From contig JADNRZ010000018.1 in assembly GCA_015501605.1 (NCBI GenBank), positions 186,001 to 250,000 on the forward strand: a stretch of 64,000 nucleotides of DNA. The letters are read 5' to 3'. Within the stretch, counting starts at the first letter, position 1. Each line of letters begins with the position of its first letter. Source of the stretch: Panaeolus papilionaceus (Eukaryota; Basidiomycota; Agaricomycetes; Agaricales). The notes under the pieces were generated by a model. That model was not told the DNA's origin. It saw only the letters and a program-made list of their open reading frames with translations, and searched no databases. Shown here piece by piece: positions 45,362 through 56,928 of this stretch. The translations under genes and the position numbers were made by a program.

Positions 45362-46645
45362 TCAGGGCCGAAAAACATTGAGTCTTCCGTCCCATCCACA
45401 GCTTGCGAGAACGCCGTCGTCGTACAAAGACCAGCTACATCCAACAACAAACTCTGTATGAGGGTCGTGAATATGCAGTAGCTGTGGTCGTCCGGGAGCA
45501 GGATTAGTTGTCCATCTGTGAGAAACAAATGGCGTCTGTCAGCATCCACCATGGTAAGCAGTTCACAAAAATACTGACATTCTACAAGTCATGTCGTAAC
45601 TGGCTGTGGCCAAGACGTCTGGCCGATGCGGACTCCATTGAACCTTCCTCACTGCGTACTCGTGACCCGGAAGAGTGGTTTCACAGACCCCACCAACTTG
45701 CCCGACGTCTCCTGTTTGAACCATGCGACAATCCCAAACCTTGGCTAATTTGTCAACCCCTGCACTAGCCAAAACCATAGGTCTGTATTTATTCCAATCG
45801 AGAGAAAGGATCTCGGCGCCCGAGGCAGGTATAGTGAGCACTGAAGCTGAAACTGGATTTGTGAAGGTATTGGTATTGGGTCCCGTATTAAGGTACGCAG
45901 GGGCCCTCAAGTCAAATATTTTCAGCGTTCCATCTGTTGAACATGTGGCAAGAAGGTCTGGTTGGTGAGGAGAAAAGAGAGCCTGGTATACACAGGAGTG
46001 ATGGGCTTGAAGAGTGACGACCGATCGAGGGCGCTCAGGTGTCCACTTGGGGTCCAAATGAGATTGTAAACGTGAATCATGAATGTCTCCTGACTTACCA
46101 CTTTAACCGTGCCGTCCCAAGACGAAGATGCGAATGTATCTTTCTTCAGATTCGACCAGTCCACTGAGAAGACCTCTCGGCTGTGTTCGTGCCATGCGCG
46201 GATCGGCAGGTCCTGGATTGTCAAAAAAAAAAAAGAAAGTCAATAAACGCGAGAGTTACGGATCTATGCAAAACCCTACATTAAGCATCACATCCCACAA
46301 CCGAATGGACCCATCTCCTGAAGCTGTTACAAGTTGATTTTCATGGATCTCAGACCATGCAACATCATAAAGTCCATCTTGAGTTTCATATCTGACACCT
46401 TGGACATTCAGTTAGACAAGGAAGCGGAAACGTCGGTTTACCCACTGTTTGTCGATGGTTAAGTTAGGCCGACCCGCTGGCCCTGGATTCACCGATACTA
46501 GATGTAAACGTCCATTTCCAACTAAACCAAAGTTTGCAGCAGAAGCCAGCGCAATTCTCGTCGTGTGAAATGGGGACCATGCTGCGGAATAATGAGCAAA
46601 TCCTGGTGTCAGAAGTTGTCCAGGTGGTTGAGGAGGTAAAGCCAT
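45362..46645 (-). CDS. PEX7: Peroxisomal targeting signal 2 receptor, WD40
   Basis: Pex7 carries PTS2 proteins such as thiolase from cytosol to peroxisome. The start at 46645 gives MALPPQPPGQLLTPGFAHYS, then AAWSPFHTTRIALASAANFG, a typical Pex7 opening. WD repeats follow: YETQDGLYDVAWSEIHENQL; AWHEHSREVFSVDWSNLKKD; WDGTVKV; HHSCVYQALFSPHQPDLLAT; ILSLDWNKYRPMVLASAGVD; HEYAVRKVQWSPHRPDVLAT. The last exon ends HTEFVVGCSWSLYDDGVLAS and WDGRLNVFRP. Five introns are seen. It is divergent from a sirtuin gene over only 81 bases. Confidence 0.92.
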
Positions 46646-46726
46646 GGTAATGATAGGTGAAGAGGAAAGAAATAACGGAATGTCACTTGAGCGGTATCAA
46701 TAACTGGGTTGTTCTACAACAGTCAC
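46646..46726. promoter_or_regulatory. Very short divergent promoter, PEX7 and sirtuin
   Basis: Start codons are 81 bases apart, so the two genes must share regulatory DNA. The spacer holds no TATA box that I can see. Confidence 0.5.
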
Positions 46727-48402
46727 ATGCGAGTTTCTGTGCCGGGTATTCCTCAGGCCATTCTCAACAGTTCTACCTCGACATGGCCCATAAAGTCCTT
46801 ATCAGAGGCAGCTTCATTATTAACTGAATTTCTAGGGTTGGGAAATGTCGCTCTATTAACCGGGGCAGGTGTTAGTGTTGATTCTGGGATCCGTGCATAT
46901 CGAGGAGACGATGGGAGGTACATGAACCCTAACTATAAGTAATACACATGGTTCCATTTGCGCGTCTTTAATGCTGATTCCAGCATCTAGACCTTTATTC
47001 TATCATGAGTTAATGGATCCTACAGCCAAAGGAAACATTTTCCGGTGAGGGTTTAGAGGGTGGATTAGCAATGGGTTAAGTCGAGTGCTGACCATTCTCT
47101 TTCCTAGAAAGCGATACTGGTAATTTGCAGGCACAATGCCCCACGAATAACGCTGACCCTCTACTTAGGCTAAGGTCATATTTGGGATACCCTCCAGTAC
47201 GAGATGCCCTTCCAAACACGACCCATTACTCGATAGCTGCTCTCCAGGAAGCAGGATTCATCAAACGACTTATAACTCAAGTCAGAGAGCATAATTGCGG
47301 TTTATCGCAATATACGTGCTTACAGCCATGTCTCGCAGAATGTCGATGGTCTGCACCACAAGGCACTTGTGACCGCTTCCCCGACTCGTTGGACGGCCCC
47401 AAGGATCGCCAGCAATATTCTCGAACTACATGGGACTTTACATGTTGGTCAAGCTTCCCCCATAACCTTCATGCAGCGCCTGACGCACTGTTAGGTTGTA
47501 CATTGTAACAAGGGACATAAGACCGATCGAGAAACATTTCAGCAGTGGTTATCAACAGCCAACCCTAGTTGGAGAGATTATTACGAGGATTTGTACCGAA
47601 CAGGGATGCAGCTTAGAACGAATCCTGATGGTGATGTAAGTGATGAATTTCCAACGCAAATTCCAAACAAATTCCAACACGCTCGTCCAATTGGCAAATC
47701 TCTAGGTCGCCGTTGAACAACACGGCATTTCGTACAATGACTTCGTGGTGCCTGACTGTCCCTCCTGTTTGAGCGAAGGGCACCAGAACTCGGTTGTAAG
47801 TTTCCAAATTGAATTTAAATTTGACTGTGAACTTGATGATTCACATTGACGATAGCAAAAACCTGAAGTAATATTTTTTGGCGAATCTATTCCCAAATAT
47901 ATCAAGGATCGCTCGTATGCTGGCATATTTCCCCTGACGTTATAGACTTAATATGTAACTGAATGACAGGTATCAGGATGTGGAGGAGTGTGATCGATTG
48001 TTGCTCATGGGGACAACGCTGGCGACCTTTCGGCGTTCAGGTGCAGAATACTTACTGGAAGCATCTCTTATTTGCTAACACGTTCCATAGGCTCGTAAAG
48101 CATGCTCTTGAGTTGAATAAACCAGTTATGCTTCTAAATCTCGGCCCAACGCGAGCAGATTCCATCCCAGACATAGTCAAGCTTGACGTCCCTTCAGGGG
48201 CCATCATGCAAGAGGTAGCAAGTTCTGTTATGTGCGTCTTTTTAATTCCTGTTTTTGTCATGTGGCGCATGATGGTTATATTGACATTTATTCCAGTGGC
48301 TCTGATGCGAGAACAGATCCAGTGATCATGCAAATGCTGAGGAGCGGTGTCGTAAGCCCACCTCGAAACGATGATGACCGTACACCCAGGGCTGCGGGTT
48401 GA
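46727..48402 (+). CDS. Class II (SIRT4-like) NAD-dependent deacylase
   Basis: This sirtuin uses NAD to remove acyl groups or transfer ADP-ribose; SIRT4-type enzymes are usually mitochondrial. The ATG at 46727 opens MRVSVPGIPQAILNSSTSTW. Motifs: VALLTGAGVSVDSGIRAYRG, DGRYMNPNYK, PLFYHELMDPTAKGNIFR, SYLGYPPVRDALPNTTHYSI. After an intron ending TCTCGCAG comes NVDGLHHKAL, then LELHGTLHVVHCNKGHKTDR (catalytic His and first zinc Cys). CPSCLSEGHQ (zinc pair), KPEVIFFGESIP, LLLMGTTLATFSAFRL and VMLLNLGPTRADSIPDIVKL follow. It ends DRTPRAAG. Introns are numerous (about nine), two of them inside the NAD/zinc region. Confidence 0.88.
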
Positions 48403-48690
48403 TATTGAGTGCAGTACAGTTAAACTGCGTTGTGAGAATCACAATGGAGAAACAGTAGATGGAATTGTTCCGAGCTCGGGATGCATAGGTTAATATGATA
48501 CATGCGGGAATGGTATGCGTTATTGGCTATGTTGTTGTAGTACAGAAAGTGCAGAAATGAAGGATGGCTAGGACTAGTAGGTGCTACTTTTACAAAGTGA
48601 TTGCATAGTGATACGAATACTAAGTACATGTGTTGATTGATGATAGTAGATGTGCTGGCAGGTTTCATGACAAAGAGATGTTCTAGAGAG

Positions 48691-49520
48691 TCAGCGCAAG
48701 TGACGGAAGAATGGCCTCGACTCAACCCGCGCGCCGCTTTGTCGAGAAGGACCGGCTGAATAATCCATAGAGTCAGAGTAGGTGGACCATACGTCTTCGT
48801 CTTCATGACCGTCGCGAACGGCGGATGACCGGAAACGAGGGGGCTTCAAACGAGACCAACTCCACTCGTACGGGTTGTCGATTGGTATGAATGGAGCTTG
48901 GTGTGCACAATCAGGATGAGCAGCTCGAATGTAATTGTAGGTATCCTGCGACGCACATATCGCAGGGACGAAGCTATAAGGGTTAGGAGGGGTTTGTTCA
49001 GGAACACCGGGGGGATCGATCGCCTCCGCTGATGATACTGAAGGTACCTCCTCATCGCTTTCGGTCAGTTGTGGAAGGCTCGATGGGCTTGACGCGGGAT
49101 CAGAGATTTGAGGTGATGAAGCCTTGGGTGGTTGTGCGATCCGAGTGGCCTGTAAGGTTGTCTATTGAGGACAATGACGAGGGGATCAAAAGAGAAAACA
49201 ACAATACCTCCACCTTTCTTTTTTTCTTGGGTGGCTTTGTGGAACTTTTAGCCCCCTCGGACTTTAAGCAGCGTTTTCGGTGGTTGTCCCAATGAAAGTT
49301 GTCGTAGTCGCTTTTTTCAGACAGTTTGATATCGTGTTGGCAATTGAGGCATTTGACAAGATATGGACTGATTATTTTGACCATTTCGTCACTCTGGAGT
49401 TTCTTTTTGCGTTTCTCGGCATTGTTCTTAATGCGTACAAGCCTAATAATCGATGAGCAGTCAATAATAATGGAGGGGAATGGGAGGAAAGAAGGGAGAC
49501 GCTTACTGAGTGGTGGACAT
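48691..49520 (-). CDS. Unknown nuclear-type protein with C2HC-like zinc finger
   Basis: I do not recognise a named family. The model starts at 49520 (MSTTQ), splices to LVRIKNNAEKRKKKLQSDEM and continues VKIISPYLVKCLNCQHDIKL. The finger CLNC...FHWDNHRKRC (about 49355-49285) has C-x2-C, then H-x3-H-x3-C, like a C2HC/BED-type zinc site. A basic KPPKKKRKVE segment resembles the SV40-type nuclear signal. After an intron at about 49203-49153, a Ser/Pro-rich linker leads to YNYIRAAHPDCAHQAPFIPI, then EWSWSRLKPPRFRSSAV, ending RPFFRHLR. Such proteins look lineage-specific; DNA or RNA binding is an inference. Confidence 0.65.
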
Positions 49521-51504
49521 ATGAGGGCCAGTCTGCTCCGAGCGCCTCGACGTGGGTGGTCGAATCCTGAGATTCCATTCAGATGGAGTCATCAAAAATC
49601 ATAATAGGGATATTACATACATGTGTTCCGAGCCAGTTGCGCTTACTTTCTAGTTTAGCTCGAGTCAGTATACTTCATCGAAGCGGGAATCAAACTTGGG
49701 GGTGGGGGGAACACTACCATCTTGAAGGGGAAACACTTTGGAGATTCAATTGTGATTCTCTATCAAACAAATGAAGGTGTAGCCAAGTTGACGGGATATG
49801 TGGATGGGGGGGAATCGTACGGGTAATGGAAACCCGGGGAATGTGTTCTGGGTAAACAGTATGAAGAACGCGATGTCGGTGAGTTTGGCATTGCAGTCCT
49901 GTTATATGTTGAGCCACAATAATGATGATGACACAATTCCCTCAAAGTCTAATTAATGGACCAATGCGGTCTCAGAAACCTCCACTGTTGTTCCGTTCGC
50001 CCGCCCAAACGAATGAACTGGTTGGCTGTAAGTCCTCGTGGAGTACCAAACCGTGCCAAAAAATGAGGCTGCTGCCAGTGACCCTGAAACGCTCCAAGGA
50101 CTACGCTGAGTTCGCTTGGGGAAACCAATATATTGCCTTACATAGTTTACATTAGGACAGGGCGAGGGCGAAATGCCTCAGAAATCCCTGGCAAACAGCG
50201 CTCGCTTTTCAGGGATTTAAAGGTCATGCTCCACCTTTCGTCATTCCCCGACCCCTTCACGGCCATAGATGTCAGGTTGACCCTAACGAGCTGCAATGCC
50301 AGAGGGCCGATCAATATTGCACAGGCATAGAAGGACCGCCTTCTGTGGACGCTCGCACCGGACAACCGGCGCTTGGGAGGGCTTTGTTTGCGCCCTTTGA
50401 GTAGCCCGTTGATAGCACTGTACAAATTTGAACAACGCAATAATCGGCGGAGCTGTAACGAATCAGCACAAACCGGATCCTGGCAGGCCAAGACGTCACG
50501 GTCGTGCTACAATCACCGATTTGGATCCACAGTCCACAAGCGACAGTCAACATTTTAGATGGCTAGCTGTTACAACAGACAGTCTGTTATTTAACAGCCT
50601 GGCGCAAAACACGCCATGAACTGGGTGTAGTTGCTTGGTAAATGAGCGGTATTTTGGAGGGGACGGGCTGTAGGGCTAGAAGAGGGGGTCTATCTCGATA
50701 GGCGGTGCTCTGACGAGCCATGAAATGAATTGCGACAGTAATTCATATTCCAAGAACACGACCAATGTATCTGTGATGGGCAGAGGACCCGACGAGTGAT
50801 CTGGTCCAAATTTAACAACTGGCAGGGATTAGACAGCGGCTGTCTTCAGATAAATCATGGGTTTGTTACCACTTCCATGTATCCAGGTTTGTACTAATGC
50901 CTATGAAGTCAGAAAAATATGACGATTGCAGACAAAGGAAGACTTGTTTGCAGTGACGACATTTGTCAAGTGCTATCTCATCATCTGTGAACGTTAGGCA
51001 ATGTGTTAGAGACCAGTGACCTTTCCCCTTGAAAGTCATTCAGAAGTAACGAAATGTAAGGATCTGGAGCTAGGCAGGCTCGCCTCAGTGTGCCCATCGA
51101 ACCAGGTGGGGGCTGGCCATCACGACATCATTGCCACAATGCCTCGGTTCGGTGATAAGCTGGCCTTGCTACGGGAAAATGAAAGGAGCACTCAATGTGG
51201 GTAGTAAACACAAACAACTTGTTGTTAGAGGGCGCGAAACAGTCCGGGATAGATTTTTGACTCCGTGCTTCATCATTCGAAACACATCAACGTGAAAGTC
51301 TCACCAACACGATGTGCCGATATAAACGCCGAAGCACTCACAAACAAATAACGCGTCAACAACGCGTGAGATTAATCACCTCTCCTTGATCAAAGCAAAC
51401 TGGAAACAAGTACAACTTTCAAAGTATTTTACAACATGAGTTTGAGAATTCATTAACCGGAAGCCTTTTTATACTGTAACTTTTTACCCAGATCTTTTTA
51501 TCCA
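49521..51504. other. Gene-poor 2-kb stretch
   Basis: No gene can be supported. The sequence is patchy: a GC-richer part at about 50000-50700 with short frames on both strands (for example 50147-50491 minus), then AT-rich sequence. Two ACGCGT sites lie 5 bases apart at 51351-51356 and 51362-51367. I see no terminal inverted repeats or transposase motifs. Confidence 0.4.
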
Positions 51505-53203
51505 TCAATTACCGTGATACGGCAGAATTGTGCGGCTGTTAGAGTCCATGATGAGAGAGTACCGATCATGGTATCTCCCGAAGTGATCTTGGTACGCAGG
51601 ATAGAAGCGAGACCTTGAATCGTTAATGTATGCCGACGAATTTTGGTCGTGCATTATTTGCATACTGTTGGGTACCGCGACATGCGGAATTGAAGGGTTA
51701 TGATTGTAAAAGTAGGGTTGCACCGGTGACGTAGGCGTGGGCGCTTCAGCAGGGGAGTACAATTGATAATGCGGGCTTGCGGCAGGCATTGCGGTATACC
51801 TGTCATCATAATGTACTCGCCTTATCTCCACTACAGGAGGTACAGGGTGGGGAGATGCAGGGGATGGTTGCGCGTGACCTATGACCTCGTTATCTCTGAA
51901 TGTTGCTAAGAAAAAGTTGATAGATGTATCAGCAGAACGATCGAAAGCAGCCTGATCTGTATTATATCACCTCTGTCATCGGATAATCCCATGTCATTGC
52001 TTTTGTTATGAGCACATTCAGATTTACCTTCCTGTGTACACGCGGAACATGCACGTTCCACGCATTCACATTTTTTCCTCACGCATGAGGCACAAGGTCT
52101 GCGGAATGACCATGAGTACCTTCAGAAGGAAGACAGCTGCACACGCACCGTGAGCCATCGCAACGGAGTTTATCCCTCCTGTAAACATAGGCAGACCCTG
52201 AGCAAAATCTCGAAAATAATCGACGGGCAAAATATAGACTGACCTGCAATTCATGCACGCCTGCAATGAGAAAAATGACAGGATGATACTGTTAGAATGA
52301 CCGCGAGTATGGTTAAAGACTCAGTGGCGTACCCTCTTAACCCTGGTTCCACGTCCTCTCCCTTTCCTTGGGACGGCAATGCACTCTTTGGAATTGTCAA
52401 TGCAATAGGCACAGGGCCTTGTATCTTCGCAGCGCTTATGGTCGACCCTGCAAGCTTCGCAACGAAGTCTGACAAGCTTGGGGCCTCTTTCGACATGAAT
52501 ACATTCCTCGGACCTGACGACACACCGTCCGCAAGGCCTTTGGTCATCGCACTGCAGGGACAAGTCAAACGATAGCGTATATATCACGATCTAATGTTCC
52601 ATACCTTTTTGTTGTCCCGTCTGCAGCTAGAGCACGCGAGCTTAGCTCTTTCACCTCCAATACGAGGGGCACGATGCGTTGGTGGCGGAGTCGGGGAGCG
52701 CTGGCCGGGCGCTGCTGTGCCGTCGAGGCAATCGATTTGCATATCTCTGCATCTACGACATGGTTTACCCTCTTCACACCTCAGGCGAGCTTTCCTACAG
52801 GCTTCGCATCCATCGACACAATATTCATCAGCGTACCCCCGTTTTATGCAACCACTGCAGGGTCTACAGATTGAAACGCGTGCCAGGACGCGCCAGAAAT
52901 CGATCAACGACCCATCAACGAACCTACGAAGATGTACGAGAGCCACTCACCTGCCTCCGTCGCATCGAACCTTATCGCGCCTGACAAGGCATCAGTCGCG
53001 AAAACACGCGCATCGCGCCATCAGAGAGAATCAACCCACCTGCAACTTGCGCATGCCTTTATTAATGGCGAGCGTGATTGAGATCAAAATATGAGTGTCC
53101 GGTGTCTAGGCCATCGATGTTCATGACATACCCTGATTGTTCGTCGAGGCCATCCGAGCGCAGTGCTGTCGGAAATCGGCAGCGAAGCTGGCGCGCTCAT
53201 CAT
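51505..53203 (-). CDS. Protein with five tandem Zn2Cys6 clusters
   Basis: The start at 53203 gives MMSAPASLPISDSTALGWPR. Splicing then yields five zinc clusters, each with C-x2-C-x6-C-x5-C-x2-C-x6/9-C spacing: CASCRRDKVRCDGGRPCSGC (...C), CEACRKARLRCEEGKPCRRC (...C), CSSCRRDNKKCDDQRPCGRC (...C), CEACRVDHKRCEDTRPCAYC (...C) and CMNCRRDKLRCDGSRPCASC (...C). An extra CSAC follows. Linkers of 2-50 residues are Pro/Arg/Gly-rich. The C-terminal 150 residues (VHYDDRYTAMPAASPHYQLY; RFYPAYQDHFGRYHDRYSLI) are Tyr/His/Pro-rich with no fungal_trans domain. Eight introns are inferred. A single Zn2Cys6 cluster is the rule in fungal regulators. DNA binding is likely, but targets are unknown. Confidence 0.82.
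52062..53053 (-). repeat. Array of five Zn2Cys6 coding units
   Basis: Units lie at 53053-52818, 52808-52728, 52634-52501, 52461-52381 and 52257-52062. Units 2 and 4 have no intron inside. Units 1 and 5 are each cut by introns at the same two codon positions and phases, and unit 3 is cut once. The array fills most of the N-terminal half of the protein. Confidence 0.8.
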
Positions 53204-53547
53204 TACGGACTCTGTGAGTGTTACACAGAGTAGAGAGATTCGGCGTTGTCCGTGCTCTTCAGGCGTTCATTTAAGTTTGACTTTTGGCGGAGAGGTCATT
53301 CAACTAGAATCTTATTACATAAACGCCACGATGCAGAAAAGAATGTATATTTGGCAGATGCATCGTGTAAACGACAGAATAGGTCATGATAAGGAATGTA
53401 AGTATGTCTAAGTGCCCAGAGAAATCGTTAAGTCATGAGTGCAAAAAACCATGACTCCATCATGGATAGAAAAAAAAACCCAGTGAAGAATGCTAAAGAT
53501 ATAAGTGTCTATAATAAGGATACAAATACACATATTGGGCCAACGCT
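53204..53547. other. Spacer upstream of the five-cluster gene
   Basis: These 344 bases hold the promoter of the zinc-cluster gene and the 3' flank of the GH16 gene. No further feature is seen. Confidence 0.45.
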
Positions 53548-54784
53548 TTATTCGTAGACGGCAATATAATTGATCTGCCATTTGGCCCCTAGGGTATGTG
53601 TCAGTTTCTGAGACAACAGAAATTATGAAGATAGAGCGACTCACAATCGAAGTTCTTAGAGTTGGCCACAGCCTCGGCACATGTCCCTGGGCACCCTGAA
53701 CCGGCGTATGTGGGACCACCAAGGTCACCGCAGATGCTCGTGTTTATCACCAGCTGGTGTTCGTAGAAGTGAGAAGCCATGTCGCAAGTCGTGGATGGGA
53801 AAAAAGCAACGGGTTTACCCCATTTCGCAGGGTCGGGCCTCTTGGATTGGATATCGGAGGGGATATTACCCCTAAAGAATCGCCAGACTCTGATACCATC
53901 CTTATCCCACTGGTGAACGAAAACGCCACCTGCAAGCAGATTCAACTCCTTGCCATAGCTGCGAAGATCTTGATCAGCGAATCCACAACCACGGTTATCC
54001 AAGCCACTGCTTTCACAGACTGGGTGGACAAGGTTGGACGATACGACCTCTTTGTCGTTGAATCCTTCCATGGTGCATCCAGCGGAGGTGTGAAGGGTAT
54101 ACTGGTTGATCGGTCCTTTATGGACACCTTCGAGGATATCAATCTCACCTAAAGTGCATTCTAAGTAGGAGAACAAAATCTGAAATGTTTCGTTACGTAC
54201 CACCAGCAGGCCAGTTAGGTCCAACAGACCAATAAGCGGGCCAAACGCTGCAGCCATGTGGCATCGACCAAAAATCAGCAATGAACAGTCCACCGTTGTA
54301 CTTCTTCTTGGTGTTGATGCGAATGCTGAAGGAGAAAACTATCAGTCATGGTCAAGGTCAGAGCATTAAATCACGTACGAGTCGCGATTTCCACCAACAG
54401 GAACCTGAGTGAAATTATCCACTTTCAGAATAGTGGTACCATCTGGTTGAACGTAGGCAAGCTTTTTCTTGATAGCGTCCTGGCGATTCAAGTAGTTGAC
54501 GTTCCCGTGAGTGGGATCGGGTTGAGCAAAGAACTCCCAATCACTTATAAACAAAATTAGTAACATTAAATCGAAATTATGGAGTAAAGGACATACTTCA
54601 GGAATGATTCACCACGATAGTAATCGACTAACTCCCATGTCTTTCCGGTGTTGTTGCGAACTTGCAGCGACCGATGATGGTTAACACGACGGGAACGGAA
54701 CTGAGATTCATTAGGCTTGCCAGCAAGCCCCTCAAGAGGTAGAGAGGAGAAGAGGACACCAAGTAGAGCGAACGACAGACGCAT
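53548..54784 (-). CDS. Secreted GH16 beta-glucanase
   Basis: GH16 enzymes cut or re-join beta-1,3/1,4- or 1,6-linked glucans in fungal walls. A signal peptide starts at 54784 (MRLSFALLGVLFSSLPLEG). Then come NNTGKTWELVDYYRGESFL, FFAQPDPTHGNVNYLNRQDA, LKVDNFTQVPVGGNRDS and IRINTKKKYNGGLFIADF. The catalytic segment is GGEIDILEGVH, with the E-x-D-x-x-E triad of GH16. MPHGCSVWPAYWSVGPNWP just before it and HQWDKDGIRVWRFFRGNIP after it match Agaricomycete members. The last exon gives AKWQINYIAVYE. Five introns are seen. Several Cys pairs suggest disulfides. Exact substrate cannot be told. Confidence 0.88.
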
Positions 54785-55621
54785 TCTAGCACTGGAGTCC
54801 TAAAAAATAAGAAGAAATAAATGAATGGAAAAGAGGGATGAAAATAAGAGTGGGGAAACGATCGCTGCAAAGCAGTGGCTTTTAAGTAAAATTGCAGTGT
54901 CGCGATGCCCAGACGCTGGTGAGCACCTGTGGCAAGGTCCCTGGTTAGAAAGGGGAAGAAAAAAGCCAAATGAAGAACACGAGAAAGCAAGCTGAGTGCA
55001 AAACGCGAGCTACGCAAAGGCTATATAATCAGGTATATAAACAAAGCGAGGCACGTTTCCAAGGCCGCCCCTACATTCCGCTGCTGTAAATTTCCTAAAA
55101 TTCTGAGTCGTACCCCGGCTTAGATCGAAGAAACTTCACACACCCGGCCTACAGATAACGACCATTGAGCGCAAAGGTGGGCAGAGAGTCGAGCTGAAAA
55201 ATCATTGTTCTTGGCCGCAAAAACAACGGTCGCCACTAAGATACAAGGGGCTTGGTTGACAGGGAGGAAGCGCTTTGCGGCTGAGCTAAATCTGAACAAA
55301 GGGAAGTAAAAAGGGCGCTTTCGACTCGGATCCCGATTGATTATTCGCCCAGCCAAGGCGCCATGACCCACATAGTAAAGTCCACACGTAGAAATGACCT
55401 TGGATAATATTAGTATTCATTCGACCCTTTCCTTAGGAGCATGCAAGGGTGGCATTGGAATCTTGGTGGAGATGAGCAGACAATGGTATTTGTGATGTGG
55501 TCATATTACTAAGCAACATTTCCTTTTGGGTGTAACCAAGTTGGAGTTCATTTCAAGGTTTGTCCTGAACGCTCGTTTGTCGACTTTTATTATTTTTTTG
55601 TATATTGAAACTTTTAACATA
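54785..55621. other. Divergent intergenic region, GH16 and NAXD
   Basis: This 837-base stretch holds the promoters of both genes. TATATAATC and TATATAAAC lie at about 55022-55040, a possible TATA region for the GH16 gene. CT-rich sequence precedes its ATG on the minus strand. No gene is seen. Confidence 0.45.
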
Positions 55622-56928
55622 ATGCCAGTATCTCGTACGATTATTGAACAGGTTAAAAGGCTTATACCCCCTTTGGATGGAACTTTACACAAGGGACAGT
55701 CTGGTCGGTGCTTTCAGCAATATCTTTGAACCCCTGATCATTCCAACATACGATCTTTACATACAGGTCGTGTTGGTGTTCTCGGAGGTGCTTCTGAGTG
55801 AATAAACCCTCAATGTTACACTTTGCCACCCTATCTGAATATTTAACTTCTGATACAGGTACTCTGGCGCACCATTCTTCGCTGCCATGTCGGCCTTGCG
55901 GCTGGTGCGTTGCACCAAACGAAAATGATTACACAACACGTTCATTCACACTGCATGCTCCATTCCAGGGGGCAGACTTATCACACGTTATATGTTCCCC
56001 AGTTGCAGCTGGACCCATCAAGTCCTACTCACCAGATCTCATCGTTCACCCTCTTCTCCGTGAAGACTCGTGAGTCAAACACTTCTCAATCAGCTCGTCG
56101 CCCGAGCCCCTGAATCCAGTCCAGCACTCCTGAACAAGTTAAACCCGAGCTCGACTCTCTGCTATCCCGCCTTCATGTTCTCATAGTCGGCCCAGGTCTG
56201 GGCAGAGAAAGCTACATGCAATCCTACGCCAAAATGGCTTTAAGCCTGGCCAGGGAAAAGGGCATGTTCATCGTTCTTGATGCTGATGGTCTGTACATGG
56301 TCGGACAGGACGCCTCTGTCATAAAAGGCTACCGACGTGCTGTTCTCACACCCAATGTCGTCGAATTTAAGCGTCTGAGCCAACAGTTTGGTGTGAACCC
56401 TGATACACCCCACAACGAGAGGGCGTTGCTCGTCTCCCGCAAACTCGGAGGGGTCACAGTGTTGGAGAAAGGCGCCACTGACATGATTGCCACTGACTCC
56501 ACAGGCGACGAGGCCAATCTTGCAGCCAGCCATATGGATGGCGCAGACCCACAATTTGAGAAAGCAAAGGAGCTCATTCAGGTGGACATTGAGGGAGGTC
56601 TTAAGCGTTGCGGTGGGCAGGGCGACATTCTTAGCGGTTCAGTTGGGACCTTTATGGCTTGGGGAAAGTGTTATGAAGATGGTATTTACGGGTTTGTATT
56701 TTCTTTCTAGTTCAAATCTTATTCTATTAACGACTCATCTTTAGACCGACCACAATCCCCACATCCCGCATTCCTTTACTTGCCGCTGTTGGAGCGAGCA
56801 TGGTGACACGTACGACGAGCAAGATAACTTTCCAAAAATACCGTCGAGGAATGGTTACCCAAGATATGCTTTCTGAAATCGGAGGAGCTTTTGAATCTGT
56901 GTTTGATGATCCTCAAGGAAAATTGTGA
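55622..56928 (+). CDS. NAXD: ATP-dependent (S)-NAD(P)H-hydrate dehydratase
   Basis: This metabolite-repair enzyme converts damaged, hydrated NAD(P)H back to NAD(P)H using ATP. The start at 55622 gives [20 protein letters not shown], then [31 protein letters not shown] and [20 protein letters not shown]. Further blocks: [32 protein letters not shown], the signature [11 protein letters not shown], and the catalytic loop [19 protein letters not shown] with the conserved Asp. The last exon gives [20 protein letters not shown] and ends [10 protein letters not shown]. About five introns are seen. The family's ribokinase-like fold and length of about 330 residues agree. Confidence 0.92.

Noticed and set aside
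49580..49720. Possible tRNA on the minus strand (GTTTGATTCCC-like B box)
   Set aside because: The A-box-like sequence would lie on the wrong side, the B box is imperfect, and no acceptor stem pairs.
50147..50491. Minus-strand 114-codon frame in the gene-poor stretch
   Set aside because: No motif, no splice partner and no start context; biased only by local GC content.
51351..51367. Two adjacent ACGCGT sites as a promoter element
   Set aside because: They lie downstream of the five-cluster gene, and no gene starts near them on either strand.
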